Below are positions 10,418-22,261 of a stretch of 64,000 nt of DNA, in pieces (position 1 is the stretch's first letter; each line of letters begins with the position of its first letter). A model generated the notes under the pieces. That model searched no databases, was not told the DNA's origin, and was given only the letters and a program-made list of their open reading frames with translations. Source of the DNA: Bretschneidera sinensis (taxonomy: Eukaryota; Streptophyta; Magnoliopsida; Brassicales; Akaniaceae). The DNA lies in the NCBI GenBank assembly GCA_023935145.1, contig CM043700.1, positions 143,386,828-143,450,827 on the forward strand. The letters run 5' to 3'. Both the position numbers and the translations under genes were made by a program.

Positions 10418-10565
10418 GAAAGAAAAAGGATGTCTATTGCTCTTGCCTGGTAGAGTGGAATAACTGAAGAAAAAAATGAAAGAAAAGATTGATCTTTTCA
10501 TTTGTGTGCTGGTTAGGAGGAATGGAAGATGAAACAGTGGGCATATATGGAAAAGTAAAAAAGAA
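10418..10565. repeat. Degenerate partial copy of the 206-bp repeat
   Basis: The order GCTCTTGCCTGG, ATGAAAGAAAAG, TTTTCATTTGTGTGCTGG, GGGCATATATGGAAAAG follows the second half of the 206-bp unit with many changes. Confidence 0.55.
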
Positions 10566-12505
10566 CAAAAAGGGAGACATTGTTATTGCATGATAGTAAA
10601 GCTTATAGGTAGAAAGTGCGCAACTGGAGTGTAGTTTTGTTATTGCAGTTTTATGTGGGCATCTGATTAAGACACTCACGTTTCCAATAACGGTCATGGA
10701 ATGAATTGTGGTCAAGTGGTATATCAGCGTACTGCTTCCTGAGGAGAAGCTGGGATACATGGGGCATATCTGATGCTTACATAGGAAAAGGAATGGAAAT
10801 GGTCCATTCCTTTTATGCAAAATATAAGTCCAAGTCACAATCTTAACCCTCTTTATGTGCAACAAAATGGGTCATTGATATTGTCAATGATGTTTAAAAT
10901 CAAGTGACCCGGGTCCGTACCACAAGGCTAATTTAATGACAGGGAAAGGGTAGCAGTGCTTCACATGCTGGGCATTTTGTTTAACGAGTGTTAGGAGCCC
11001 AGCCATAAAAAGTTGAAAATGAGCCCTTCCTTGGAGTAGCTTTTTTTTTTTTTGGGGTGGGAATTCGAAACCTTGATCATAATTCAAAGGGAATGTCCTT
11101 CTCATTACGGCGCTAAGCAAAGGAGACAGTTGTTTAGCCTTGACAACAAGGAGAGCGAACGTGGGGAAGTCCTGAAGGAGAACAATAATGAGGCATGGCA
11201 GTTAGTATTTAGGGTGTGTTCAATTTGTAGATTTTTTTATAAAAAAAATATCTTTGAGAACCTTTTTCAAGATTGAAGAAACACTGATAGAAATACCACG
11301 TGAAACCCTAAAGCTTGGTGGAAACATAAATGAATAAATGGTTTTATGATATGTGCGAATTGACTAAACATTGCCATCACACAGCTGGCTTTGCCTAACT
11401 CATTTATAGGGGGGCAAACCCAAAACCCAAACTAGCAGCAGCCTTTATTTGACCAATGAACAAAGCAAATACTCTGATATATGGTTAAAATGTATTAGTT
11501 GGCTTTATACATAATAATCCTATCCGACAAATCGCACTTGTCTCATGAACATTTGGATTCTATTGAAAGGTAAATTTTGCCCTAAAAGATGGTCAAGATT
11601 GAACCCAATTTTTTTGACCAATAAGATCAAGAGACTTTTGTCAGATGAGCGTGTTTTTATGTAGTGGTTGTGATAAAGTTGGCATAATTAATGTATATGG
11701 TTGATGGTTCAGTATTTAATTTTTTTAAAATAATTACTTATGAAATCATCATTTTATGTTTAAATTATAAAAAAAATATTGAGATTTTAAAATTGCTCAT
11801 TTTATGTTTAGAGAGGATGAAATGTTAGTATTTTTTTATTATAAAATATGTTACTTTCTCAATTTAAACTTAAAGAAATAAAATTATCAAATTTAAAACG
11901 ATAATCATATCTTTACTATTGAACATCAAGCAGCATATTATAACCAATAAAACACCAAAATCAACTTCTCAAACTTTATTTTTAAAAAAAATCTTATTTC
12001 ATCCATAATTCAATTTAATTTTTATTTTTTCAAATCAACGGATGCTAACATCTATCATACAGTATTGTAAGCCATGTCTATTTTATTGATAGGAATGTGC
12101 ACTTCAATTGGATCCATCCTGTCGGTGGGAGGCCATAACCCATGAACCAAGTGACCCAATTGTATGCCATTTGGCTTCGCATCATGTGGGTCTCACCTTA
12201 AAGGGAATTTAACCTTTCTAAATTTTTAATGCCACCGACACCAAGTAATTAATCTAAACCCACAAATTTCCACACACAAAGTCAAATTTAGAAGCCCACT
12301 TCACTATTACAATTTCATTTCATATTATTATCCCCAAATATGAAATTCAATTACAAAAATTACTAAATTCTTAACCTCTAGTATATCTGTAGACAGTTAA
12401 ACTCATTATTACAACATCATGAAGAAAAAATATATATATATTTCATACAGTTTACCAACAGAGAAAAATAAAAACCACTTTTTCACCACTTAAATAACCT
12501 ACACC
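10566..12505. other. Intergenic region between PI4K gamma and PME
   Basis: No gene is recognised. It is AT-rich and includes a possible SINE fragment near 11041. The part from about 12400 to 12505 is the likely 3' untranslated region of the minus-strand PME gene. Confidence 0.4.
11041..11128 (-). mobile_element. Possible tRNA-derived SINE fragment
   Basis: On the minus strand the sequence reads CTTAGCGCCGTAATG..., then CAAGGTTTCGAATTCCC, then an A-run (the T-run at 11041-11054 on the plus strand). GGTTTCGAATTCC resembles a tRNA B box (GGTTCGAATCC) with extra bases. It is short, and no target-site duplication is clear. Confidence 0.3.
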
Positions 12506-14879
12506 CTAGACTGATAGCCCAGCCAAGAACGCCACCCCGGTAGACGGTAACCATGAAGATCCATATATAAATTGGGCCACAGTGAACCGGTTTGCCTCAA
12601 CCGTAGACGTAATAACCCGATACCCGGGCCAATTCACCCGTTGCCCGATTGCCGCACCGGGCCCAGAATTCATATACTCACCATAGTAAAGTGTATCCAA
12701 GGCAAATGTAGAGTTCCACTCTAGCCAACCTTTAGGGTGAACATGATCACCAATGTAATTTAACATGTACACAACCCTAGAGTACAATTTCCACGGACGG
12801 CCGAGGTACGTTGGGAAGCTACCTTTCGCCGCCTCGAGATCCGTAGTGGCAAGGATCCGACACGCGTGAATTGAAATACCCGTGTTTTGATTCGGGTCTT
12901 TTCGGTTTTGGGCTGTAATAGTGTTCTTTTGAAGGGGCATAGGCTTACGTGCGTAAATGCTGCAGTTTTGCAAAACGACTGCAGCGTTACCAAATATGAA
13001 ATCGACGGTGCCATAGATGTCACATTCGCGGAAGAATTGACGGTTAGAGTGAACGTATAAGGTGTCTTGGTAACCAATTATGTTGCACCTGTATACAACT
13101 GCATGGTCCGCACCTACACGGAGAGCTACTGCTTGGTGCTTTGCTGGTCCAGCCCAATTCTCAAATGTAATGTCCCTTGCAATAAAACCAGCCCCGGTTG
13201 CCGCTGTAAAAATGAGAAAAAACAAAATAAAACAAAATATTTATTGAATGTTAATTCTCAATTAAAGGGTAGTTTCGTCCATGCCCTTATACTATTACGC
13301 ATAGTCATTATGACCCAATAGATTTCTATTTCTATAATTCTATTTTGCCCTTACTTTTACTGGAAACTAAAAAAAAAAAACCAACTACCAAAAGCGGTAA
13401 AAGCTGAGAGGAATTACCGAACGATGCCGTGTGGAACGTCGTCATCTTATCTTTGACACTTTTCCCACCTGAAATGATCGTTTTACCCCTCCCGTCTCCA
13501 ATAAACATCAAGTTAGTTTTCTTCCTCCCCACCTTCAAAATAGTCTCCTCGTACCTGTTAAATTCAATAATTTAATAAAATAATATTTCCTCAATTATTA
13601 AAGAATACTCACATTTTTCGAAAGGACATAACTTTTTCACGTGAAGAACATAAATATTCACATGATTTCTAGTTCCGTGATGATGACTTCGGTGGAGTCA
13701 ATAAAAGCAATCACCACATCGAACAAGAATAACAAAAAGGTTTTAATTTATTTTCAACAAGAAAGTTCAATTTTTCAGTCATTTCGATTAAAAAAGAAAC
13801 ATTTACTAACAAAAAGTTGATTTTTTTTGGTACAAAGTGACAGCAACTAACAAAAGCTTGTTCGACTTTTTTCCTTCATCAATAATTTTTAATTACCTTC
13901 CTGCCATCACGTAAATAATCGTTCGCCGATTACTGTGCTCCGGTGCCTTTTTAATTGCCTCGGAAATCGTCTTATACGTCCCGTTCCTGTCTTTAGACAC
14001 GATAATATCGGCCTGTATCGCCGATACCGGCATATCCAATAGCTCCCTCTCTCTCCTACCCAACCATCTCGGGAACTTTTCTCCATTTTCCCCCGGCATA
14101 TCGGAATCTTCCATCATCAACCTCCTCTTGTTCTCTATCGGCACACCAGAGAAATCGTCACCCCCGCTCGCCGAAAAAATCGCCAAGCAGTTGCTCACCA
14201 ATTCGGACAGGTCCTTGAGGCTGTTGGCCATCTGATTCTTCACGTCCCCGATGACGTCAGAGAATCCTTCCGTACACGTGTCATGATTGGTCAGCGCGGC
14301 GCTCAGCCACGTCATCACATCCTGCTGCGTGGACATCCCCTGCTGCTGATTACCGTTTGTCGGTGACGGGGCCACGAAGGAGAGAGAGCGTGAGAGCGCG
14401 TCAATGGAATCATCCAAAAGCTCGAGGCAGTCCTCGTACGCAGACCGTGCATGTGTGTCCATCTGGAGGTAGGAGATACCCGAGGAGTGGTAGAGGGCTT
14501 TGTTAAAGTGCTGCAGCGTCATGTTGAAGGAAATGTGGACGAGGTCCTGCTCGTTGGCGGTGAGCGAGCCAGGGAAGTCGAGTAGTGAGTTGACACAGAG
14601 ACTCGGGAAGCGAGTCTTGCTGCAAGCCTTCGAGATAGCCAGGGTGGGCTTGCGGGCGACGTTCGGGCCGGAATGACCCGAGGCCCTTGTCCGGAGCCCG
14701 ACGAGGAGGACTGCGGAGATTGTGCAGGCAATGATCAAGGTGATGGAGAGGAGGGACAAGAGGATCAGCTTCGTCTTCTTGTTGTTAGTTCGGGGCCTGG
14801 AGTTTGCCGTGGCATCTTCTGATTGGTCCGGTAACGAGGAGCCTCCTGCTTCGGATGGTCCGAGCCTGCCGTAGCCCAT
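12506..14879 (-). CDS. PME34: Pectin methylesterase with PMEI pro-region (PME34-like)
   Basis: Three exons (14879-13897, 13554-13418, 13203-12506) join in frame to 605 aa. The enzyme removes methyl esters from cell-wall homogalacturonan. Residues about 36-62 form a membrane/signal anchor and about 75-235 a PMEI-type pro-region. Basic processing sites KRRLM (251-255) and RRERELL (275-281) precede the catalytic domain. The PME motifs are all present: AGRYEE, QAVA (Gln398), GYQDTLY (Gln419), DFIFGNA (Asp441) and YLGRPW (Arg509, Trp511). It ends GVAFLAGLSV. Splice sites are AG/GTAATT, G/GTAATT, and acceptors TTTAACAG and TTTTTACAG. Start ATG 14879 (MGYGRLGPS) matches the PME34 subgroup. The frame is intact, so it is probably a functional secreted type I/group 2 PME. 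The exact orthologue is inferred. Confidence 0.93.
13204..13417 (-). other. Second intron of the PME gene
   Basis: Minus-strand donor GTAATT (13417-13412) and acceptor TTTTTACAG ending at 13204. It interrupts an Ala codon between ...HTASF and ATGAGF. Confidence 0.85.
13555..13896 (-). other. First intron of the PME gene
   Basis: Minus-strand donor GTAATT (13896-13891) splits the Arg codon of the AGRYEE motif. The acceptor GAATTTAACAG ends at 13555. Confidence 0.85.
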
Positions 14880-14992
14880 TTTGTAGTTTCTGGTTGGGTG
14901 CAAAGCCCGAGGGAGGGAGTCTTATAGAGGGAATTATCTATGTGGGAGAGTTTGTTTGTGTGTATAATAGTGTGTACATGAGAGGTGTAAGC

Positions 14993-14999
14993 ATTTATA
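14993..14999 (-). promoter_or_regulatory. TATA box of the PME gene
   Basis: TATAAAT on the minus strand lies about 115 bp upstream of the ATG at 14879, leaving an 85-bp leader if transcription starts about 30 bp downstream. No competing TATA lies nearer. Confidence 0.5.
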
Positions 15000-15339
15000 A
15001 GTATAGTGTACTTGTAGGGACTGAGGGGGGAGAGAGGTTGGCGTGAAGTCTATTTCTAGAGCATTAGCTGTCCTCTACTTTGAGCTCTTCTCACTGTTGA
15101 TTTAGAAACCAGAGGGAAATAAGGTTTTGTCCCTTCCTTCTAACTCGTCTTTCTTTCTTGTTTTCATTTTTTTTCATCTTCTTTTTTAAAGTGTTATTTT
15201 CTTAGGACGGAAGTAGTTGAAATACTAATTAACGCAACTGTTTTCTTTTATTTCTTTATACTTTTTGATTGCCTGATGTAGTAATAATGGTTTGTTAATA
15301 GTTACTTAGCTGAGCTTTTGCGGATGGTTGATGATTGTT
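15000..15339 (-). promoter_or_regulatory. Upstream region of the PME gene
   Basis: No gene is seen. It contains T-rich stretches and separates the PME promoter from the tandem repeat that starts near 15340. Confidence 0.3.
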
Positions 15340-16090
15340 TTTAAATGTCGTATATTTCGGATAGAATGTTAAAACTTATTTGATAAGTTATAACCAGAGG
15401 AAAACAAAATGTTTGGAGAGAATGATTATTTTATTTTTTTAAAGATATTATTTTCAATTGTTATTTAAAATATGTTTTTGTAGCTCGTCTCATGGTTAGA
15501 GAATAGTAAAATTTATCTTATAAATTATAACGAGAGAAAAACAAAACATTTTAAAAGGCTGATTGATGATTGTTTTTTTTAAGATAATGTTTTTAAATAT
15601 CATTTAAAGTATATCTTGGAGCTTGTCTCATAGTTAGAGAATGATAAAATTTATCTTATAAGTTATAACGAGAGAAAAATAAAACATTTTGAGAGAATGA
15701 TTGAGGATTGTTTTTTTTTGTCTAAGATAGTGTTTTTAAATGTCATTTAAAGTATGTTTCGGAACTCGTCTCATAGTTAGAGAATGGTAAAACTTATCTT
15801 ATATGTTATAATGAGAAAAAAAACAAAACTTTCCAAGAGGATGAATGAGGATTATTTTTCTTGTCTAAGATAGTGTTTTTAAATATCATTTAAAGTATGT
15901 CTCAGAGCTCGTCTCATAGTTAGATAATATCAAAACTTATCTTATAAGTTATAACGGGAGAAAAATAAAACATTCTGAAAAAATGATTAAAGATTGTTTT
16001 TCTTATATAAAAACTGTTTTTAAATGTCATTTAAAATATGTTTCAAAACTAGTCTCATAGTTAAAAAATAGCAAAACTTATCTAGACGTA
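15340..16090. repeat. Tandem repeat of about 138-143 bp, five to six copies
   Basis: The marker TTATAA(C)(G)AGAG recurs at 15388, 15525, 15663, 15806 and 15949, giving spacings of 137, 138, 143 and 143 bp. Each unit carries GCTCGTCTCATAGTTAGAGAAT and AAAACTTATCTTATAAGTTATAAC. The copies have diverged more than the 206-bp array, and the outermost units are degenerate. Confidence 0.85.
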
Positions 16091-16527
16091 TTAAAAAGAA
16101 AAATCACAAAAAGCACATTTCTACGCTAATAGCGTGAGACATACTTTTTGAGTAACTTACATGATACCAAGACATAAATCGACATTTATTTGTAATTAAG
16201 AAGCTCCCACAATATTGATAAGGACGTATTGGTCTCTATCTAACTTTTTTAATCTTCCAAAGAAAGCTAATACTCCTTTTTAATTAAATATTTTAACGGC
16301 TGAAATCTGTTTATATATGGATTGTATCAATCAATTTATTAATTTTCAATTTACGATGTCGATAGGATGATTTGGAGTCATATAATGATTGAAGGCACGA
16401 CTGCATGTGAGCTTTAGCTCTGTAATGTGAGATAATATTGTTCTTCACTGTATTGCTTTAATTTTATGAAATTTGGAGTAGAATTAACGTGTAGGTTTTA
16501 ACGTCGTCATTTTTGAGTCAATTATAG
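16091..16527. other. AT-rich spacer before the CACTA element
   Basis: No ORF or repeat stands out in this stretch. Confidence 0.4.
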
Positions 16528-16604
16528 CACTAGAAGATAATTGATTTTTGTCGATGCTTAATTTCTGACATTTGATAAAAGTACCGTAATATATTAACCG
16601 TCAG

Positions 16605-16800
16605 TACTTTATTGATGGCGTTTCTTTGAAGTGCCGCAATATTCAAAAAACATATTATGGCGCTTCAAAGCGCCGTTATATGTGAATCTGATTACATATT
16701 ACGACGCTTTTAAGTGCTGGTATATACCGGCGCTTGTAAGCACCGGAATATGAAATGGGTTTCGAGCATATTCCGGCGCTTTAAAGCACCGATATATGCT
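16605..16800 (+). repeat. Left subterminal repeat array of the CACTA element
   Basis: There are at least four hairpin-like units of the form (G)GGCGCTTNNAAGC(G/A)CC separated by ATATA-rich spacers. The units occur in both orientations, so each is itself palindromic. Subterminal arrays of this kind bind the TNPA-type protein in characterised CACTA elements. Confidence 0.8.
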
Positions 16801-16851
16801 AAAAATTTCACATATAAAAGGTAGCTGCCATGATTTCCCCCAAATTTTTCC

Positions 16852-17141
16852 CTCTGCTCCCACTCTATCGTGCCACTGTCCGTTCCGTGAAGAACCACGG
16901 ACCCTTACTGGGATCGCGGCTAGCTTTCTCATATCCAACGTCAGTTTCTTCCTTAACCCTTCCGACCAGAACCTCTAGCTCAACCACGTGCTTTTTCTCT
17001 GCTCCCACTCTACCGCGTCACCGTCCGTTCCGTGAAGAACCACGAACCTTTGTCGGGATCGCGGCCGGTTTCTCCTATCCAACGTCAGTTTCTTCCTCAA
17101 CCCTTCCGACCCGACCCTCTAGCTCAACCACGTTCGGGTCA
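16852..17141 (+). repeat. 145-bp tandem duplication in the CACTA leader
   Basis: CTCTGCTCCCACTCTA...GTTCCGTGAAGAACCACG occurs at 16852 and again at 16997, and the copies continue side by side to about 17140. They are C-rich and unlike the AT-rich surroundings. 145 is not a multiple of three, so the overlapping ORF (16830-17273) changes frame between copies and is probably not a conserved protein. A GT follows CAG at 17230, so this may be a leader exon. Confidence 0.8.
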
Positions 17142-17273
17142 AGTCATCCTCGAAACTCATCCACGGCCTCTCTTTCTGTCTCACCATCAAGGACAGCTCG
17201 GGCTGTTGTTCTTCAAAATTCCTCTTCAGGTACCTCTTCTTGTTTAATGTTACTAATTGGTGTTTGTTTATGA

Positions 17274-18096
17274 TATATTATTAAACTTCAATTTTTAAAA
17301 TAAAAATTTCATTCAATAATGCTTGAATATAAAGACGATTACCAGTGAACCTGGAAATTTGGTTTGGTAAACTGAAACTGGTATTTTAGCATTTGAATGT
17401 TTATGTTAGGTTGATTTTTATGATGCCTTTTAAGTTGAATTTATTTGATTTTGGGTTTTAACAATAAATTTTGTTTGATTACGCCGGGTTTTGGCTTTCT
17501 TGGGAATTTTCGTCCCTGGTGTGTGAAGGAAGAGGTGGTGGGTTTGGTCTTGATGTACTTGGTTCCAAACACAGTGGTGTCTCAAAATTTTCTAGATGAA
17601 AGGGTTGGAGATAAGGGTTAGTGGTTGTACCAGAGGTTGGTTGGATTATCTGGTTGTTCGTTTCTGTTTCTTGAATTGATTGTGATTGGTTAGAAAGGGT
17701 GGTAGGAGTTTTAATTTTTAGGTGTTTGGGAGAAAATTTCATGGCCAGAGAAAAGTTTTGTAGGCAAGGAGAAAAGAGTTATGTTATTTGTGTTTGGTCT
17801 TATCACTCTACATTTTTCTCCCTTGTTCTTGCTTTCTTTTTCCATTGTTTTTTGCACATAAATGAATGACCCATTTTGTAAAAGATAATCAGTGATGATA
17901 GATTGTAGCAAGAGCGCAGGGCTTGTGAACTAAACTAGACAAGGCAGGTTGGCTGATCATTGCATCTTTTGGATTTCTTCTAGATCATGGCTTATGAGGC
18001 AGGTTAGACATAATAACAAGAGTCTTCGATTTCTATAAGTGTTATAAATGAAACATTGAATGTTGTTGTCTCATATTAATTGTTCGAAAATGTTTA
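17274..18096. other. CACTA interior where the TNP2 catalytic region should be
   Basis: About 800 bp without any transposase-like translation. An unusual Pro/Thr/Asn-rich ORF on the minus strand (17479-17742, 87 codons) occupies part of it. No TNP2 core motifs are visible. Confidence 0.5.
17479..17742 (-). CDS. Hypothetical Pro/Thr/Ser/Asn-rich ORF within the CACTA element
   Basis: This 87-codon ATG frame is antisense to the transposon genes. Its composition (QSQSIQETETNNQIIQPTSG, RPNPPPLPSHTRD) looks more protein-like than chance AT-rich DNA. No domain is recognised. It could be a fragment of captured host DNA, but equally a chance ORF. Confidence 0.2.
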   Translation of the reverse strand: MKFSPKHLKIKTPTTLSNQSQSIQETETNNQIIQPTSGTTTNPYLQPFHLENFETPLCLEPSTSRPNPPPLPSHTRDENSQESQNPA

Positions 18097-18097
18097 G

Positions 18098-18697
18098 GTG
18101 CCATGGATGGTGGATAACAATTATTCAGATGAACTAATTGCCGTTGCTCGAGGTCCGAATAATGTTATTAAGAGATTCAATGGATTCAACATCAACGGCT
18201 TTAAATTCCACACAAAGGAACGTGAGAGGTGTCGACGCTCTCAAAATTCGGGAGTGATGGTTGAAGCGGATGATAAAATGTATTATGGTGTGCTCAACGA
18301 TATCATCGAGCTGGATTACTATGGGACGTTTAAGATTGTGTTGTTCCGTTGTAATTGGGTGGATATTAATTCACCTAGGGGTTTAAAGAAAGATGCAAGT
18401 GGTTGCATTCTTGTGAACTTGAATAGGTTAATACACACTGGTCAGTTATTGAAGGATGACCCGTTCGTACTTTCATCTCAAGCGAATCAAGTATTTTATG
18501 TGCAAGACCCAACAATGAAGGAATGGTATCATGTTGTGATCACGAAGCCAAGGGATCTATATGAAATGGGGGAAAAAAGGCAGGAAGAGGATGATGACAC
18601 TTACAATCAATGCATGCCTTCTAATGTAGTGGTAGACGATCAATTAGATTGTATCTCAACTTGGGCTGGGATGGACATTGACGAAGATACCAACTAA
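18098..18697 (+). pseudogene. CACTA TNP2-type protein, C-terminal DUF4216 fragment
   Basis: The 199-codon frame contains INGFKFHTKERERCRRSQNS G, then DYYGTFKIVLFRCNWVD, LVNLNRL and EPF/DPFVLSSQANQVFYVQDP, ending WYHVVITKPRDLYEMG. This is the DUF4216 signature at the C-terminus of plant En/Spm TNP2-type proteins. It opens after a TTTAG/GTG acceptor, so the listed ATG is just the first Met of an internal exon. The frame itself is open, but the upstream catalytic part is missing. Confidence 0.8.
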
Positions 18698-19105
18698 TCT
18701 TATGTGCATTTTCGTGTAATTATATTTGGATGTATATTTATGTGATGGACATGTGTGTAAACGAGTTTTGTAAGGTTTTATTGTAATCTATCGAGTTACT
18801 ATTGCTTTGTATCACACTTAACAAAAGTCCTGAACTTTTTTGCGTACAGTTTGTGGAATGCTACTTTAAACTGTCGTAAATTTCTGTTTTGGTTGTATCA
18901 TTGATTATTGTTTGTTCTTTAAATCCAATTTGAATCACTTATTTGTTCATAAATTCTCAGGTACTCAGAAGTTATTGATTGCCGCATTTGCTGCGACCCC
19001 TTGACCATTCCTATCTTTAAGGTATGGTTCTTCTAATTCTTGTTAACTTTTAATGTATTTTTGATATTGTGAGATATAATCATTTTAATGTTTTTATCTC
19101 TACAG

Positions 19106-22100
19106 ATTGCAAGATGTATAGGTCAAAAAATATCCCACCATCGGTTAGAGATAACATGTCAAACCAGTATGCAGCTGAGTCTTCACACCATAAAGAAGAT
19201 ATTCACCATGAGCATAACTATCACCTTGATGATGATCATGACACGCACACTGATTCTGAGACCGATCCAATAACATTGGGAAGTGAGCACAATGATAGTG
19301 AACAATACGAGATAATTGGTAATTTCTGTATTATAATACATTCTATCTATAACTAGTTTGATACCACATTGTTATACTAATTATATAATTTATGTTTTCA
19401 ATGTATAGATTCTGAAGGGAGGGTGATGAAGCAGACACGTGTCTTGAGAACCTCACAAGTGTGGTCCCTTGAACGTGGGGAAAAAATTGTGGTCCACTCA
19501 ATGCACATCATCAACCTATTAAGAAAGGTGGCTTAATGTTAAGTAGCTGGTTGGGCAAGTAGTGAAGAGAGGGAACCTTTGTCCGCTTAATTACACGGAT
19601 TGGAAGAAGGTCCCTTCTAGCTACAAGAAGGACCTTGTTATATTGATTCGGGTAAGTAACAACTTAATAACCATTTATTGCCTCCAATCTCTCTTTTTGT
19701 TTTTGTTTATTCGTGGTGTTGTACATGAATAATCCCTAACACCAATAATGCTTATTTGACATCGATTTCTTTTCTGTGTGGTAGAGGAAGTTCCATTACC
19801 CTACGATTGAGACGATAGACAACATTTTGTTGAGGATGATAGGGAAAAAATGGAGGGACTACCGATATGTGCTGAAAAGAGACTACGTGAGGAACAAAAC
19901 GAAACAACAAGTTTTGAGCAATGATGTTCCAAAAGGCGTAGATCAAGACCAGTGGAAGCAACTGATGAACTACTGGTTCTCTGACCAGAGTGAGGTTGTT
20001 TTAAGACAATAATGTTCATTTGGATTCTCATTGTTTCTATTTTTCTATTAATGACTGATTATTCAATTAGTTTATTATTGGTGTAGAAATATTCGACTAT
20101 AAGGACAGTGGCACGTGAAAGACAACAATATCCTCACACGTCTGGTTCAAAGAGTTTTGCTAGACGATGGGATGAATATATGAGTTAATTTGCTTTATTA
20201 ATCCAATCTTTCATTTAAGATGTCACTATCACAATTTGATCTCTTTCCATACATGGTAGGAGATGACACATGGGAATGAGCCCGGGCGCGTGGAGTTTTT
20301 TGCTAAAACTCATAAACGTAAGGATGAGACTTTTATTGATGATGCATCACGACAATTTATGGTAAGTTGAACATCTTTAAAAATAGGGGAAAATCCTAAT
20401 TTTTTTTTTATTCCTTCCTATTTTCACTTGATGTGGAATGAAAGAAAGAAAAGAGCCTTCCATTAAGTTAAGAAATATATAGCTTTCATCAACGAAGGGT
20501 GATAAAATATTTTTGACCCAAAAGTTTGATGCTATTATTTTTTTTAAATGAGGATGACTTCATAGACTTCATTGACATACTCTCTTGTTTTTGTAAATGG
20601 TTCTTTTGTTGTGTACACATGTAGTACTCCCTTAGTGCCAGAGGAATACATCTGTCTGGTTCTTGTGCCTTTAGGATTAATCTGTTGGGCAATGTGATCC
20701 TGACATATATATATTAAAGCTGTGTTTGAAATATGATCCGTTTTCTGCATAGCCTTAATGATTAATAGTTCATTCTTTAATTACTGATTAGATATAGATC
20801 TGAATCTTAGATCAGTAAATGTGTTTGATTGGCAGCAGATGAGGTTGGGAACTTGATCATGCTTTTCATTTTTTTCGAACTAGATTAGTACTAAAAAAAT
20901 TTTATGTATGGTGAAGATTTTATGTACTAAACAAAGGAAGCTGAATGTATGGTGAAGATTTTATGCTTTGAAGGTAAAAATGATATCCTAGTTACACTTT
21001 TGGAGTTGTGCTGATAAAAGTGGGATGATTTTGTATGGTGGCGACCACCGACGAGCATAGATGATACTTTTTTGCTTTGCATATTTTGTCTAAATTAGGT
21101 ACATTGCTTGGATTGTATATTTGTTTTTCTTTCGCATGAGGTTTTATGAAAAAATAGGGAAAATTCTGCCCATTTTTCGAGCATAGATGATACTTTATTG
21201 CTTTGCACATTTTGTCCAAATTAGGTACATTGCTTTGATTTTATATTTCTTTTTCTTTCGCATGAGGTTTTATGAAAAAATAGGGGAAATTATGCCCGTT
21301 TTTCGAGCATAGATGATACTTTGTTGCTTTGCACATTTTGTCTAAATTAGGTACATTGCTTGGATTGTATATTTGTTTTTCTTTCGCAGGAGGTTTTATG
21401 AAAAAATATGGGAAATTCTACCCGTTTTTCGAGCATAGATGATACTTTGTTGCTTTGCACATTTTGTCTAAATTAGGTACATTGCTTGGATTGTATATTT
21501 GTTTTTCTTTCGCATAAGGTTTTATGAAAAAATAGGAGAAATTCTGCCCGTTTTTCGAGCATAGATGATACTTTGTTGCTTTGCACATTTTGTATAAATT
21601 AGGTACATTGCTTGGATTGTATATTTGTTTTTCTTTCGCATGAGGTTTTATGAAAAAATAGTGGAAAGTCTGCCCGTTTTTCGAGCATAGATGATACTTT
21701 GTTGCTTTGCACATTTTGTAAAAATTAGGTACATTGCTTGGATTGTATATTTGTTTTTCTTTCGCAAGAGGTTTTATGAAAAAATATGAGAAATTCTGCC
21801 CCTTTTTCTATAAAATTTGATAATCACATTTTGTTTTATGTATATTGCGTTGTTATTAGCTACTAAATATTCGACAGAGTTTAATTTTTATTGTTTCTTA
21901 ATTGTAGGTGACAGCTGAAGCTCGTGTTGCTGAACTTGTTGCAGCTTCAGGATCCTCTGATGCTAGCAATAATTTAGCAATACAAAATGAAGTCTTCACC
22001 GAACTTATGGGCGAAGATAGTTCCGGTCGTGTCCGAGGTCAGGGTTTTGGAGTTACACCATCTGCTGTGTTTGGACTTTCAGCTCAAATAAGGAATGATA

Positions 22101-22261
22101 TGGGATACCATGGAGCTTATGCTGAAGAGATAAATAGTTTGAGAGCAAAAATAGAAGAAAACAATCAACAGCATGCGCAACAAATTCAACAAATAACGAC
22201 AAGACACGATGATCAAATAAATAATATACAATCCCAAATGGATGAGCTAGCATTTGGCTAA
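19106..22261 (+). pseudogene. Ptta/En/Spm family (TNPA-like) gene, frameshifted
   Basis: Exons can be followed at 19106-19318, 19409-19651, 19785-19994, 20097 to about 20186, 20260-20361 and 21908-22261, with mostly clear GT-AG borders. The order is an acidic His-rich N-terminus (HHEHNYHLDDDHDTH), a segment ending in RKFHYPTIETI...KKWRDYRYVLKRDY, then W...YWFSD, RRWDE, HGNEPGRVEFF...KRKDETFIDD, and a C-terminal coiled coil (EEINSLRAKIEENNQQHAQQ). This is the plant Ptta/En/Spm transposase family. Frame shifts and stops around 19530-19570 break the second exon. The last intron (20362-21907) is swollen by a 126-bp satellite. Confidence 0.75.
21052..21807. repeat. 126-bp satellite, six copies, in a CACTA intron
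   Basis: CGAGCATAGATGATAC starts at 21052, 21178, 21304, 21430, 21556 and 21682, always 126 bp apart. The copies differ by only a few bases, which suggests recent amplification. As 126 is a multiple of three, a minus-strand frame stays open through several units (42-residue repeats with KYHLCSKNGQ and FIKPHAKEKQIYNPSNVPNL), but this looks incidental. Confidence 0.95.

Noticed and set aside
14880..14903. Upstream extension of the PME frame (eight codons before MGYGRL)
   Set aside because: The codon at 14903 is TTG, not ATG; the first true ATG in frame is 14879, and MGYGRLGPS matches the family N-terminus.
20992..21714. Minus-strand ORFs with 42-residue repeats (KYHLCSKNGQ...)
   Set aside because: They follow from a 126-bp satellite whose length is a multiple of three, lie in an intron and have no gene signals.
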